A stretch of DNA of 64,000 nt from Sphaerolaimus hirsutus (taxonomy: Eukaryota; Nematoda; Chromadorea; Monhysterida; Sphaerolaimidae). The DNA lies in assembly GCA_964036195.1 (NCBI GenBank), contig OZ038456.1, positions 27,591,188 to 27,655,187 on the forward strand. The letters run 5' to 3'. The notes beneath the pieces are model-generated. The model ran no database searches. It was not told the origin of the DNA and worked only from the letters and a program-made list of their open reading frames with translations. The stretch's first letter is position 1. Every line of letters begins with the position of its first letter. The translations under genes were made by a program, and so were the position numbers. Below, one piece after another: positions 32,264 to 43,049 of this stretch.

Positions 32264-32713
32264 CAGGGCCGTATCCAGGGGGGGGGGGGCGGGGGGGGCT
32301 GCAGCCCCCCCCCCCCTCCCGGGGTGAGACCTAAGAAGTCCCGGAAAAGGCAATTTTTCCTATACATTTTTCGTTGTCTCTTAAAAATTTTTGCGCGCAA
32401 GCGCGCAATTTCTTCCCCATACATTGTATTTTTAGCGGATCAGTCCTTGTAAACAAATATCCTTGAAAATGAACACATTTTTGCGACTTTCGCCGCATGT
32501 GTATGCATATTAAAATCTATATAAAGCGGTTCCTGGCGCTGGCGCCAACGCCAATAGCGCCATGGCGTGGCGCCATGGTATGGCGCCAGCGCCAAAACGC
32601 TTTTCCGTCCCTATATAGGGAAAAAATTAAGGGGGGGGGCTGAGCCCCCCCCGCTCGCCGGCCCCCGTAAACAAGCAGCCCCCCCCCGCTCAAAAATCCT
32701 GGATACGTCCCTG
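32264..32713. mobile_element. hAT-like MITE (CAGGGCCGTATCCAGG)
   Basis: Flanked by TATGACCA (32256-32263, 32714-32721). Ends CAGGGCCGTATCC / GGATACGTCCCTG; G/C runs, and a GGCGCC-rich centre at 32532-32590. Confidence 0.95.
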
Positions 32714-32731
32714 TATGACCACAATAGACGT

Positions 32732-32982
32732 ATACTCCGGTTACTTTACACCTTGCACGTGTGGTTCCCGCTGGAAGTGTGCCAACGATGGTTAACGCGT
32801 CCGAGTTTCATAAAAAGATGAAAAAATTGATTGTTGTTATAATGTTATTCATTAACATATTCAAATCGATGAATTTTTTTTCATATTTTCACAGAAATCG
32901 CATGATTTAATAACCATTGGCACGCTTCCAACACGAGACATAAAACAGTGCGAAGGCAGAGTATCACGTACGCCGAGTACAA
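32732..32982. mobile_element. TATACTC-family MITE, copy 4
   Basis: TATACTCCGGTTACTTTACA left, CACGTACGCCGAGTA right; very close to the copy at 25260. Confidence 0.9.
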
Positions 32983-33323
32983 CAATACATTGTCTGACAC
33001 TTAACATACACATATTTTGTCTTTACCACCATTTTGGACGATTTGCAAAAAAATCAATTTTTGAAAGTGATTTTTTTTTAAAGTCAAATCGTTTAAAAAT
33101 TTTTTTTTCAAACCCTACTCTCATCACTTTTGTGTAACTGTGAAAACTTTTTCAACTTTGTTCTGCTTCATATAAGCCAGGCATAAACTGATAAGTGTTT
33201 ACCAATCTATTTGTCACTTGACTCATTGCTCCTAACTGTACTGGTCACTTGAATTATCAAATTTAATTTTTCTCAGTTTAATCATCACTTTTCTTGTCAC
33301 TACTCCACTAGCGAAATTTGGTT

Positions 33324-33750
33324 ACCGTATTTCCTCGAAATACCCCCCATCGAAATACCCCCCTCGTTTGACCCCCCTCGTTTGACCCCCCCCCCCCTCT
33401 CGAGACCACTATGAAACAATCACCCCCCCTCGAAATACCCCCCCCCCAGATTGAGTGTAAAGAGAACGTACATGACAAAAACTGCAGTTTGTGTTCTGCG
33501 TAGTGCAGAACACACGTTAAAACAATGTCGGAATCACGTGAGAGCAGTGTTTATACCATCTACGTACTAATATTAGTGTACAGGTGTCTATACATGTCAG
33601 TTACTGATGCATTTTTCTACCCCAGCGCACATCACGAACAACGATTCTGTACTACCATTTCAAAAAATTTCTGGCGAAATAATAACCCCCCCTCCTCTTG
33701 GGAGCACTATGAAAAATCACCCCCCGGGGGGTATTTCGAGAAAATACGGT
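33324..33750. mobile_element. TA-palindrome MITE, long form
   Basis: Interior shares GAGTGTAAAGAGAACGTACA with 10088. Ends GTATTTCGAGAAAATACGGT. Confidence 0.92.
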
Positions 33751-34025
33751 AGATATCTCAAGTGTGTTTGAAAACAAATTTATCAGTTGTGGACATTTAG
33801 GCCCATGTAATGAGCTAATGTTAGCTGTGAGTGGCCACAATAACCTCAATTAAACCTCACAAACCCATAAAATTATAATATCCGTGTGACATCATTATTC
33901 CATACTTCTGAATTAAATATATTTGTGCATAAAGTGGAATACTTAATAATCATTCATGGTGCCACTTTGCCGGCTTGGTACCGTTGCTTAACAACAAAAA
34001 TATACAAAAATCTGGTATATGGAAC

Positions 34026-34471
34026 TAGGGTTCAAACGGGATTGACTTTTCGGGATCGGGATCGGGATTGGTGTTTTGACATTTTGGGATCGGGATCGGG
34101 ATTGGCCGGGATTGGGGTCACGAGATCGGGATTGGCACTTTTTCGGGATCGGGATTGGGGTCTTGGGATAGAGATTTTGGCCAATGTTCTGGCATCCACA
34201 GTTGTTCATAAAGGTCTCAAAACACTGTTGGATGCCAGAAAAGTGGCATAAAATGAACGCTGGGGATTTGCGTTCACATTTTTGCATGCAAAAATGTCAT
34301 TTTTTCACTTTTGATAATTTCCACTAATTTTTCCGGGATCGGGATCCCGGACTATGGAGTATCTCGCGATCGGGATCGGGATTTGAAAATTTTCGGGATC
34401 GGGATCGGTACTGCTAAATCCCGGAATTTCACGGGATCCGGGATCGGGATCGGGATCCCGTTTGAACCCTA
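34026..34471. mobile_element. hAT-like MITE (CGGGATCGGGAT type), copy 1
   Basis: Terminal TAGGGTTCAAACGGGAT / ATCCCGTTTGAACCCTA, flanked by TATGGAAC (34018-34025, 34472-34479). The interior is mostly GGGATC simple repeat, with a unique core near 34160-34320. Confidence 0.96.
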
Positions 34472-34596
34472 TATGGAACTGGGATATAGGCACAGATATG
34501 TCAGTGACAGGTGGCACACAAGGTTGTTTTTATTTTTTATTATTGTTTTCTGAAATGGACCAGGGGTGAAATTCATTTTGTTCGATTGAATTTTAG

Positions 34597-34629
34597 CTGG
34601 CAGATTTCCAAGGCGGTGATGTGGTTCCG
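34597..34629 (+). CDS. Candidate in-frame 33-base microexon
   Basis: Acceptor TTGAATTTTAG|CTG and donor GTTCCG|GTGGAA flank 11 codons (LADFQGGDVVP). Phase 0 on both sides fits between exons 16 and 17. A palindromic MITE begins immediately downstream. Length and phase are the only evidence, so it may be chance. Confidence 0.3.
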
Positions 34630-34633
34630 GTGG

Positions 34634-34821
34634 AAGTCCCGCACCCGCACCTTGTGAATTGAAAAGTAAAGTGCCGAATGTCATGTAAAATGTCATACAA
34701 ATTTGTCAAATGCAATGCAAAATGTCAAAAGTTCGTTATTAAAATCTTCTTTTTATTTCTATTTATGACATTTTACATGACATTTGAGACTTGACATTAC
34801 ACTTCACAGGGTGCGGCACTG
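34634..34821. mobile_element. GTCCC-family MITE
   Basis: GTCCCGCACCCGCACCTTGT left, CACAGGGTGCGGCACTGCC right; arms with AATGTCATGTAAAATGTCAT. Confidence 0.8.
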
Positions 34822-34891
34822 CCGCACTCAAATTGTCACCACTGGATAGGTATTATCGGTAGTGGTTGAGGGGGCTAACCCTCCCCCAGTG

Positions 34892-35185
34892 CAGGGGCGT
34901 AGCCGGGATTTTTGAGCGGGGGGGCGATTGTATACGGAGCCCGGCGAACGGGGGGGGGCGGCGCCCCCCCCCTAAAATTTGACCCCTGCGGTAAAGGAAT
35001 GGCGCCTTGGCGCCAGCGCCATTCGTAGGCGCCGCGCCATGGCGCCATTGGCGCTGGCAATGGCGCCAAATACCGATGTACATGTATGTATTTTACATGT
35101 ATATACAGTGACCGGGACAGATTTTGGGTGCTTTTTGTCCCAAACTATAGGTATCAAGTCCCCCGCCCCCCTGGCTACGTCCTTG
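34892..35185. mobile_element. hAT-like MITE (CAGGGGCGTAGCC)
   Basis: CAGGGGCGTAGCCGGGA left, CCCCTGGCTACGTCCTTG right. Flanks CCCCAGTG and CCCCAAAG match 6 of 8. Internal GGCGCC-rich palindrome. Confidence 0.85.
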
Positions 35186-35453
35186 CCCCAAAGTCTTAAT
35201 GCCTGTAAATACATACACTGTTTGTTATCTGATATTAGAGTTTAGTATGTCAACTTGATTTTGAGTTGACAAGAATAGTGAGTAGTTGACAAGAGGAAAG
35301 GACAAACATCGGTAACTAAAATGCATGATGTCAACTAAGGAAAAGCGCACGCAATCTCAGTTGACAAAATCACTCACAATGCTGTCAACTAGTCTGTGTC
35401 TGGTCAATTGGGGACCCCCGCAGACAACAAACAAATTAGCCATATCTGCCCCA
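35186..35453. other. CTAG-family fragment
   Basis: TGTCAACTTGATTTTGAGTT and CTGTCAACTAGTCTGTGTCT suggest remains of a CTAG-family element, without clear ends. Confidence 0.4.
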
Positions 35454-35883
35454 CAAGGACGTAGCCAGGGGGGGGGGCGGGGGGGTGGCCGCCCCCCCCT
35501 TCCCGGGCCGGACCAAAAAATGTGCCAGAAATGGCACTTTCAGACGATTTTGTCGACAGTTTGAAAAAAATTTGCGCGCAAGCGCGCATTTTCCCCTCAC
35601 AACATATATTTTCGGCTGACCGGTTGCCGCGGCCTCAAAGCCAGTGAAAATGGACTTAATTCCTGTCCATGTCGCTCTATATGTCTGTAAAATACAGACA
35701 TATACCGATGTTTTGGCGCCAATGCCAACGCCAGTGGCGCCATGGCGTGGCGCCTACGAATGGCGCCATTACCTTACTACAGGGGTAAAATTTTAGGGGG
35801 GGGGGGCGCCGCCCCCCCCGTTCGCCGGGCTCCGTATACAATCCGCCCCCCCCCCCCGCTCAAAAATCCTGGCTACGTCCGTG
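35454..35883. mobile_element. hAT-like MITE (CAAGGACGTAGCCAGG)
   Basis: Flanked by CTGCCCCA (35446-35453, 35884-35891). Interior is related in inverted orientation to 34892-35185 (CCGTATACAATC, GGCGCCTACGAATGGCGCC). Confidence 0.94.
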
Positions 35884-36310
35884 CTGCCCCAAATGTGTAC
35901 CGGTTTAGCTGTGTCATGTGAATCTAAAGGGCTGTTTTGATGACTGTGGGTTATGAGTGGTTTCATTGTTCCTCTTATGCATTCGCTTTGTTCACTGCCT
36001 TTGATAGTTTTTTTTGCCCAGCGATTGTGTTTTGGTGCCGTTTTTGCTAATTGAAAGTTCGTGTGGGATGTATAGAAAATTTTGGTTCCGCGTTCGAACT
36101 ATTTTTGGCAAAGTATAAACTCATGACTGGAACCCCAAAAAATCAAAACACAAACGAACGTTTCAAAATCACTCGAACGTTTCAAACATATGAATATGGC
36201 AGCCTTTTTTTTCGTAACCAGTGTTTAGTGATGAAAAAGAGACCGTCATACTGATTTTTGAACGATTTGTTGTTCGAACGCAGTTCTAGTTATGAGTTCA
36301 TATTTACTGT

Positions 36311-36565
36311 TGCTTGAATAATTTCCCCTTTGAAAAATTCCCCCTCTTGAATATTCCCCCTGTTCGAGCACATTTCGAAAATTTGTTTCGTCCAATTTGA
36401 ACAAAAATTCATGTTTTTTTTGTGAATAAAGCACATTTCGTGAAAGTTCTTGATGACAACAATTTTTGAAAATTGTGACGAAATAAAAAATGGCTCCCCT
36501 TGAATAATGCTCCCTCGACTAGTCCCTCTCTCAAAAAAAAATCTGACGAAATAACGATTCCACAG
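36311..36565. mobile_element. Degenerate TA-palindrome element
   Basis: TTGCTTGAATAATTTCCCCT left, blocks of CCCTCTTGAATATTCCCCC, and a right half with AATAACGATTCC. Ends no longer sharp. Confidence 0.5.
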
Positions 36566-36707
36566 GGGATATATTCTAGCAAGTAGGGTAATTTGGAAAA
36601 CTCATAAAAACGGTTTTTGAACGGATTTAAGTTCACCTGAATGAGGTGTCTGTCAACTAGTGTTTAGAGATAGAGACTTGTGGAGGAAAACATATATGCG
36701 TTCAAAG

Positions 36708-37585
36708 CAGGGGTCTCGAATGGGGGGGGGGTTACCCCCCCCCCCAAACCGCCCAGCTATCTATCTATCCCGGAGGCAAAATTTTGTGCTACTACCCCCT
36801 CAACCCCCCCCCCCCCCCCAATCGCTCAGCTATCTACCTATCTGGAGCGATTTTTGAGAAACTGTACCCCAATTTTCGCTCAGAATCGCTATTTTTCATA
36901 CTTTTTTTATAGATTTTCACCTACAAAATGCTAGTTTTTGTTCCTATTTACCGTATTTCCTCGAAATACCCCCCGGGGGGTGATTCTTTCATAGTGGTCC
37001 CGAGAGGGGGGGGGGGTAAACGAGGGGGGGGGGGTATTATTTCACAAGAAAATTTTTCAAATCCCAGTACGAAATTGTCGTCTGAAACGTACGCAGACGT
37101 CAAAAAATACAACAAAAACCGCCATTTATAAGGTTATGTATTTAGACTAATATTAGTGTGTAGATGGTATAAACACTGTTCTAACGTGATTATGACATTG
37201 TTTTAACGTGTGTTCTGCACTACGCAGAACACAAACTGCAGTATTTGTCATGTACGTTCTCTTTACACTCAATCTCGGGGGGTATTTCGAGGGGGGGGGG
37301 TGATTGGTTCATAGTGGTCTCGAGAGGGGGGGGGGGGGTATTTCGAGGAAATACGGTACCTATTTTTAGTACTATATGCTCTTGTATACCCATTTGGAGC
37401 CTTTTTTCACCTACTTTTAGCGATTTTTCTCCCTTTTCTTCCTTCTACAACCACCACAACCCCCCCCCCCCCAACCCCACCGAACCCCCCCCACTTTTTT
37501 TCCAGCTATCTATCTATCCCGAAGGCCGCTCAGCTATCTATCCAACCACTCGGAGGGTCAAAATTCAAGTTTTCCAAATTTTTCG
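36708..37585. mobile_element. hAT-like MITE (CAGGGGTCTC type), split copy
   Basis: Begins CAGGGGTCTCGAATGG; the body matches 55544-56006. Interrupted by a TA-palindrome at 36950. The right terminus after GGAGGGTCAAAATTCAAG is lost. Confidence 0.82.
36950..37357. mobile_element. TA-palindrome MITE with empty-site proof of TA duplication
   Basis: Sits in a copy of the hAT element whose intact relative reads TTCCTATTTACCTATTTT at 55779. Here it is TTCCTATTTA, then the element, then TACCTATTTTT: a TA dinucleotide duplicated. Confidence 0.93.
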
Positions 37586-37753
37586 AAATCTTAATAGAAA
37601 ACCTTTGTGTGTAGGCACTATATGTTTGTTACACCATTCAAAAATTATAGCGAACAATTACTAAATGACAAATCATCAAATTATGGTAACATTACCCGCA
37701 AAGCATGCCGTCTGCTGATTACGGTACCATTATTAGTAAATATGAATACAGAT

Positions 37754-37991
37754 CAGGTGCCAGTTCAGCAAAATATGAAGTGAAATGGCAAAGGCGAAGT
37801 GAAATGGCAAAGGCCACGTGAAATGGCAAAGGCGAAGTGAAATGGCAAGTGGATTGGCGAAAGCGAAGAGAAATTATTTTATTTTTTATTTTTTTACTTC
37901 GCTTTTGTCAATTCACTTGACGTTTCACTTCGCCTTTGCGCTTTTACTTTGCCTTTGCCATTTCATTTATCATTTTGCTGAACTGGCCTCA
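37754..37991. mobile_element. Introner-type MITE, CAGGTGCCAGTTCAGC copy
   Basis: CAGGTGCCAGTTCAGCAAAA left, TTTTGCTGAACTGGCCTCA right. Several GCGAAGTGAAATGGCAAAG units sit inside the left arm. Confidence 0.75.
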
Positions 37992-38108
37992 AGGCTCACG
38001 CTAAATAGTGTGATATTTATCATATTGTGATGAATAAAGTCACAAATTAAAGGTCAATTAAAGTTATCCTTAGTGATGTGGTCAGAAAAAATGAAATTTT
38101 CGGTATCT

Positions 38109-38381
38109 ACCGTATTTCCTCGAAATACCCCCCCCCCCCCTCAAAATACCCCCCCCCCCCCTCGAAATATCCCCCTCAAAATGGGCACTATGAATTTGTG
38201 GTCCGGGAAATGCATAACAGACGTTCAAAACACTTACTGTGTTACGTTAGAACATTTATACCATCTACATCCTTATAAAAAGCTGCAAAAACTTATAAAT
38301 GGTGGTTATTGTTGCATTTTTCTCTCATAATTGTTACTCTGAAAAAATAAACCCCCGGGGGGTAATTCGAGGAAATACGGT
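38109..38381. mobile_element. TA-palindrome MITE
   Basis: Left end repeated three times, interior as at 6625, ends GGTAATTCGAGGAAATACGGT. Confidence 0.92.
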
Positions 38382-38640
38382 ATTCAGATGGGATATGGTA
38401 GATTTCATTATTAATTGTGCGGTAACTAGAATATAAGCATATCATATCTATGCCCTAGTCACATGTTTGATGATAAACCATTAATAAACGTGATGAATTA
38501 ATCGGAACTGATAGCAGAACTTGTTTATTACAGTTTTAATTTCTGTTTTCATGTTGTCATTTGTATTTAGGATATCTGGATTAATAACCGAGAAATTAAG
38601 TGCTTACACTAATAGCTGTTATATTTATCTTATCGACTGA

Positions 38641-38881
38641 TATACTCGGCGTACGTGATACTCTGCCCTCGCACTGATTTATGTCTCGTGTTGGAAGCGT
38701 GCCAATGATTATTAAATCATGCGATTTCCGTAAAGATATGAAAAAAATTTATCGATGTGAATATGTTTGTGAATAACATTAATCAATCAATTTTGTCATC
38801 TTTTTATGAAACTCGGACGCGTTAACCATCGTTGGCACACTTCCAGCGGGAACCACGCGTGCAGGGTGTAAAGTAACCGGA
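38641..38881. mobile_element. TATACTC-family MITE, copy 5
   Basis: TATACTCGGCGTACGTGATA left; GTGTAAAGTAACCGGAG right. Inverted relative to the copy at 25260. Confidence 0.88.
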
Positions 38882-38980
38882 GTTTTTTTTTTATACATAA
38901 TTTGCTTAGCCGTGGAATTCGCCATATCCCAGCTAAATAAGATTTTTTTCAATTTTTATGCATTGCGGTAGCGTGAACCC

Positions 38981-39135
38981 TAGGGCTCGAACTCGACTCG
39001 ACTCGACTCGACTCGAGACTCGAGTTTTTTGCCTGACTCGACTCGAATTTTCACTGACTCGCCCGACTCGACCGAAAAAATTTTTGGGGTTGCGACTCGA
39101 ACTCGAGTTCCAAAAAAATCGAGTTTCGAGCCCTA
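38981..39135. mobile_element. hAT-like mini-element (CGACTCGACTCG type)
   Basis: 155 bases. TAGGGCTCGAACTCGACTCG left, CGAGTTTCGAGCCCTA right. Flanks GTGAACCC and GTGAAGCC match 7 of 8. Interior is ACTCG simple repeat. Confidence 0.9.
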
Positions 39136-39300
39136 GTGAAGCCACTTCACTGTGATTCCAGACAGTTGACACTCGCAGCGCTTCCCGAACCGTGAAAGTA
39201 TGCCGACATGTTTTTGTAAGCGCGCTTCACGAAAATTCATCGTGAAGTTGGTGAAGTGTGAGGCGGGAATTTCACCACACTTCACGGATTACTCCCATTT
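39136..39300. repeat. CACTTCACG-type palindromic repeat
   Basis: GTGAAGCCACTTCACTGTGA and CACTTCACGGATTACTCCCA; related words at 41760-42080, 49261-49490 and 58800-59160. Confidence 0.55.
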
Positions 39301-39831
39301 TGCTGTGTCTGATTTATTCCTATTTCGTGTAGGTTCTGTTTAAAGAGATTGGTAGTTAAATCACAAAGTGTTAAGAAGAAATTTTACTGGATTCGAAAGA
39401 TTATATTCATGCATCATTTTAACACACCACCAAAATGCCATGAATGAAGTGTCATGTATTTCTTCTAATAGAAGAGCCCCGTTCTTTTTTTCCGTCAATT
39501 TTTTTACCTGCCGTTCAATTTTTTTTTACAAATTTTCCACACATTTATCATTTGAACGTAGCTTCAGTTTTAACTAAACACGAGCAACACTTGAATATCA
39601 AGGCATCAATTGAGCATTTGGTATCAATATTTGATTGCTTTGAACGTTCTCGTGATATATAGTTTTTTATTGTTTGTGTTTTGGCAATATGCCAGCGAAA
39701 TTTCTATTATTTTCGTTAGTGCAAAAACGTGCCAAATCCGCCGTTCCATTGTAGGTGCCATTCTATTGGAAGAACTACCGTAGATGCGTTTATCGAAATA
39801 CACAAACTTCCATCCGTTACAGTAAACATTT

Positions 39832-41182
39832 ACTGTATTTCCTCGATTTACCCCCCCCCTTGAAGTACCCCCCCTCGAAATACCCCCCGTCTGGAATTAT
39901 GTACATCATGTATGCAATGTATTAGGTTGTAAACTAATGAAGTGTCTTTTTTCGATTTCATACAAATATACATTTGTGCATCCCACATTCTTTTGTACGT
40001 TGACCGATTTTGATGCCATTCGAGTATGTTGTGGTTTGGGGTCTGGGCTATGAAGAAATGTTTTTGTTTCCTCGAATAATCCCCCAGTCCCGAGATAAGG
40101 GGGGTCAATAAAAAATGGTCATTTTGCATGGCCGATCTACACATTCACTTTGAACCTTACTCACTCAGCCATTTCTGGGCCAATTTGGATCGTTCGACAC
40201 TTAAAATGATCAGCACAACCAGTAGATTCCATTAGATTCCATTCGGATTAGTTATGTCTAAATTACGTATGCCGATTTGACCCAGTTTTTAAACACCAAA
40301 AATAAATTTTTCTAAACATGCTATTATATACTTTAGACAATGGGGATTCATATACCAAAAAAATTATTTCAATATCCCTTTCCAATCAAAAGTAATAGAA
40401 CTTTAAACTTCCGCCTCGAATACATGTAAATAACTAATCAAGAACGATGAATACAGATAACCTGAGCATAAAAATGAAACTTACAGGTTTTTCTGATCAT
40501 TTTAAGTGTTCATTGGTGGAAATTGGCTGAGAAATGGCCGAGATATGGATTTCTGAAGTCACATGCATTTGCTCGTCATGCAGATTTTTCTATTTATTGT
40601 TGGGAGGCGAATGTTTAAAGTGATATAACTTTTGACTGGAGAGAGATATTGAAATAATTTTTGGGCCAGATTTATTCTTTTTGTCTATAGTATATGATAG
40701 CAACTTCAAAAAATCGTCTTGAAAAATCATAATTACGATTATTTTTCATGTTCAAAAACCGGGTCAAATCGGCATACGGAATTAAGACATCACTAACTCG
40801 ACCACAAAAATTGAATCTGCGGATTGTCCTGGTTATTTTAAGTGTTGAACGATCCGAATCGGCCCTGAAATGGCTGAGTTATTAAGCTTCAAAGTCAATG
40901 TGCATATTGGCCACGTAAAATGACCACCTTTTTATAGACCCCCCTTATCTCGGGACTGGGGGATTATTTGAGCAAACAAAAACATTTCAAAACAAAATCG
41001 GTCAACGTACAACACAATGGAAAGCACAAATGTATATTTGTATGAGATGGCGAAAAAAGACACTTCATTAGTTTACAACCTAATACATGACATTGGTCGC
41101 TGTTTGCAGTGTAATACCCCCCCCCTCAAAATTTCCACTCTGAAAAAATAAACCCCCTGGGGGTATTTCGAGGAAATACGGT
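39832..41182. mobile_element. Nested palindromes in a TA-palindrome element, about 1.35 kb
   Basis: Outer TA-palindrome ends at 39832 and 41182. Inside, TGTATTAGGTTGTAAACTAA (39919) mirrors 41070-41090, and TTTCCTCGAATAATCCCCCA (40067) mirrors 40950-40980. Within that, CATTTCTGGGCCAATTTGGA pairs with the 40500-40550 and 40850 regions. No coding capacity seen. Confidence 0.75.
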
Positions 41183-41800
41183 ATATATTCACATTGGGTG
41201 CGATGAAGTTTGCGTCACAAAATAAGCTGCTTAGCAACAATTTGCCCTTTTACCCATGATCGATTTCATACTTGAGTGCTTTTCGTCAAGTTTTCTTTCG
41301 ATTGTTTTCATCTAGACTTGTGGAAAAATTGTTATTGTATGTTATTGTAGGGATTTTTAGAAAAATTTACGGATGTGAAAGTGTGCCAATGTTTAATTTT
41401 TTTGTGTTTTAAATGTCTGGAAAGTTTATCTTATTTTATTTTGGTCATCTATTCAAACTGATTCGAAATTCACCTCTTTATTATTTTTTCAGCTTCCAGA
41501 ATTTTTATCTTATTTGCACATAAATTATTGCTCATTAAATTTATAAAAATATTTGTAATATATCTGGCACACCTGTTACCTCAACGATACCCAATACCTA
41601 AATACTTTTATCAAATAAAAATTCATTCCTATGGCTGCGTTAATTTCACCGCGGACTCCCATCAATATCAGGCAGACAAAGTGATGGAAAAAAGTGCGGA
41701 AAGTTATGGCGCTGACCATTTTGACACCACTCAATTTACCTATTACAGCAAATAATGTGCTCGTGAAGTGCACTGAACTGGTCTGAAGTGCCCCTTGTGC

Positions 41801-41940
41801 TCACACTTCAGAGCCTGATCACGCCTGATCACCAGGCACTTCACCACCCGTGATCACACTTCAGAGCCTGATCACGCCTGATCACCAGGCACTTCACCAC
41901 CCGTGATCACACTTCAGAGCCTGATCACGTCTGATCACCG
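41801..41940. repeat. 53-bp tandem repeat
   Basis: TCACACTTCAGAGCCTGATC starts at 41801, 41854 and 41907; the third unit is partial. Contains GATCACGCCTGATCACC. Confidence 0.93.
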
Positions 41941-42106
41941 TTTGAATGCACTTCACCGACACTTCACAGATTTGTTTACTAAATTGTTTACAGAAATAAA
42001 AAATCAGAAATTCGTGAAGTGCGTTGAAGTGCCTGCGAGCGTCTGCGTGAAGGCACTTCACGGCAGATCACCAGTGCATTTTTTGCTGTGTATTGATGTA
42101 CATGTT

Positions 42107-42444
42107 ACCGTATTTGCTCGAATAATCCCCCTGGGGGATTATTATTTCGTCAGACTATTTTGAGGGGGGACTAATCGAGGGGGGGAATTATTCGAGGGGG
42201 GGAATTATTATTTCGTCAACATTTTCAACCATGTTTCTATCAACTCATTTGATGAAATCTGCTTTATTCACACAAAAACGTGCCATTTTTGTTTAAATTG
42301 GGCACACTAAATTGAGCAAATTCTTTAAGGGGGGGGGATTATTCGAGGGGGGGAATTATTATTTTCCCACTTGTCTTACAGGGGGGGGGGGATTATTCGA
42401 GGGGGGGAATTATTCAAGGGGGGTACTATTCAAGCAAATACGGT
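42107..42444. mobile_element. TA-palindrome MITE, 'TTGCTCGAATAAT' subfamily
   Basis: Close to 23877-24177, including CATTTTTGTTTAAATTGGGC inside. Ends 44 bases before exon 17. Confidence 0.92.
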
Positions 42445-42488
42445 AAATATAAAATTTTCGAATTTGATAATATTTTTCATTTTTACAG

Positions 42489-42566
42489 AAATTATTTTCT
42501 GTCATCCAACGACAAACCACAAGAAAAAAAGAAACAATAGAGATATCAAATCCTTCGAAAATCCGA
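42489..42566 (+). CDS. TOGARAM1: TOGARAM1-like exon 17 (linker, 3' boundary unclear)
   Basis: Strong acceptor TTTTTACAG|AAA. In phase 0 (expected after exon 16) it gives KLFSVIQRQTTRKKETIEIS and NPSKIR, then a stop at 42567. No GT dinucleotide occurs between 42541 and 42630, so a normal donor is lacking. Joining after ATCCG (42565) to 42629 would restore the frame but needs an AT-AG or other non-canonical intron of 63 bases. Confidence 0.5.
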
Positions 42567-42628
42567 TAAATGGGGAAAAATGGCGCTCGCGACATAACTT
42601 TCCGCACTTTTTCCCACCGCTATTCCAG

Positions 42629-42836
42629 GCGCGTTCCCACGGGGCGGAAAAGTGCTCGCAGACCAAAATCTAAAACTCGCTTGTCTATAGTCAATGCACT
42701 TTTGACACCCGGGACGGCCCCCTTTCGGGGTAGCTCCAGTTTTCATGGTGGATTGGCGCCATTTTATGGCGCTGGCACCAGTGGCTATGGCGCCAAACAG
42801 TGGAATTATGGTAGATTTGTTACAGAAGTTACAGAA
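42629..42836 (+). CDS. TOGARAM1: TOGARAM1-like exon 18 (linker)
   Basis: Acceptor GCTATTCCAG|G. The frame reads RVPTGRKSARRPKSKTRLSI, then a Gly/Ser/Tyr-rich part with GYGAKQWNYGRFVTEVTE. Donor GAA|GTTTGA at 42837 leaves phase 0, as exon 19 needs; another in-phase donor is at 42828. The middle overlaps GGCGCC-type words found in repeats elsewhere, so part of the exon may be exapted repeat. Confidence 0.55.
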
Positions 42837-43049
42837 GTTTGATCGATTGAGATACCCTATTTTATTTTGATGAATAAAATGTCACGTAAATGTTGCAGCC
42901 ATAATGAGACAGTGGTAGCCATAATGAGACAATTTAACGGGATGAGAAAATATCAAACTTTGGTTTGCTATTCAAAGAGGATATGCGAAATTACATTTAA
43001 TGTAAAGTGACATTACTTACTGTCTCAATATTTACGAAATGAACCATAT

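Larger units (their letters stand above)
31770..33117. mobile_element. hAT-like element (AGGGTTGGCACTTGATTTT) with two inserts
   Basis: Flanked by CTCTCATC (31762-31769, 33118-33125). Ends AAGGGTTGGCA and CAAACCCTA, with TGATTTTTTTTTAAATC-type interior. Contains a hAT-like element (32264) and a TATACTC element (32732). Confidence 0.88.
31585..33322. mobile_element. Degenerate introner-type MITE hosting nested elements
   Basis: The right end CTAGCGAAATTTGGT with TTGTCACTACTCCAC and the AAGTGATAAGTAAGTAAAGT arms resemble the introner family. The left end is uncertain. It is split by the element at 31770-33117. Confidence 0.5.
28084..42488 (+). other. 14.4-kb intron between exons 16 and 17
   Basis: GTATTT at the left, TTTTTACAG at the right. 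Filled with the transposons listed below. The stretches 28686-29205, 30181-30905, 35884-36310, 38382-38640, 39300-39831 and 41183-41800 show no convincing gene or repeat. One candidate microexon (34597) is in phase. Confidence 0.6.
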
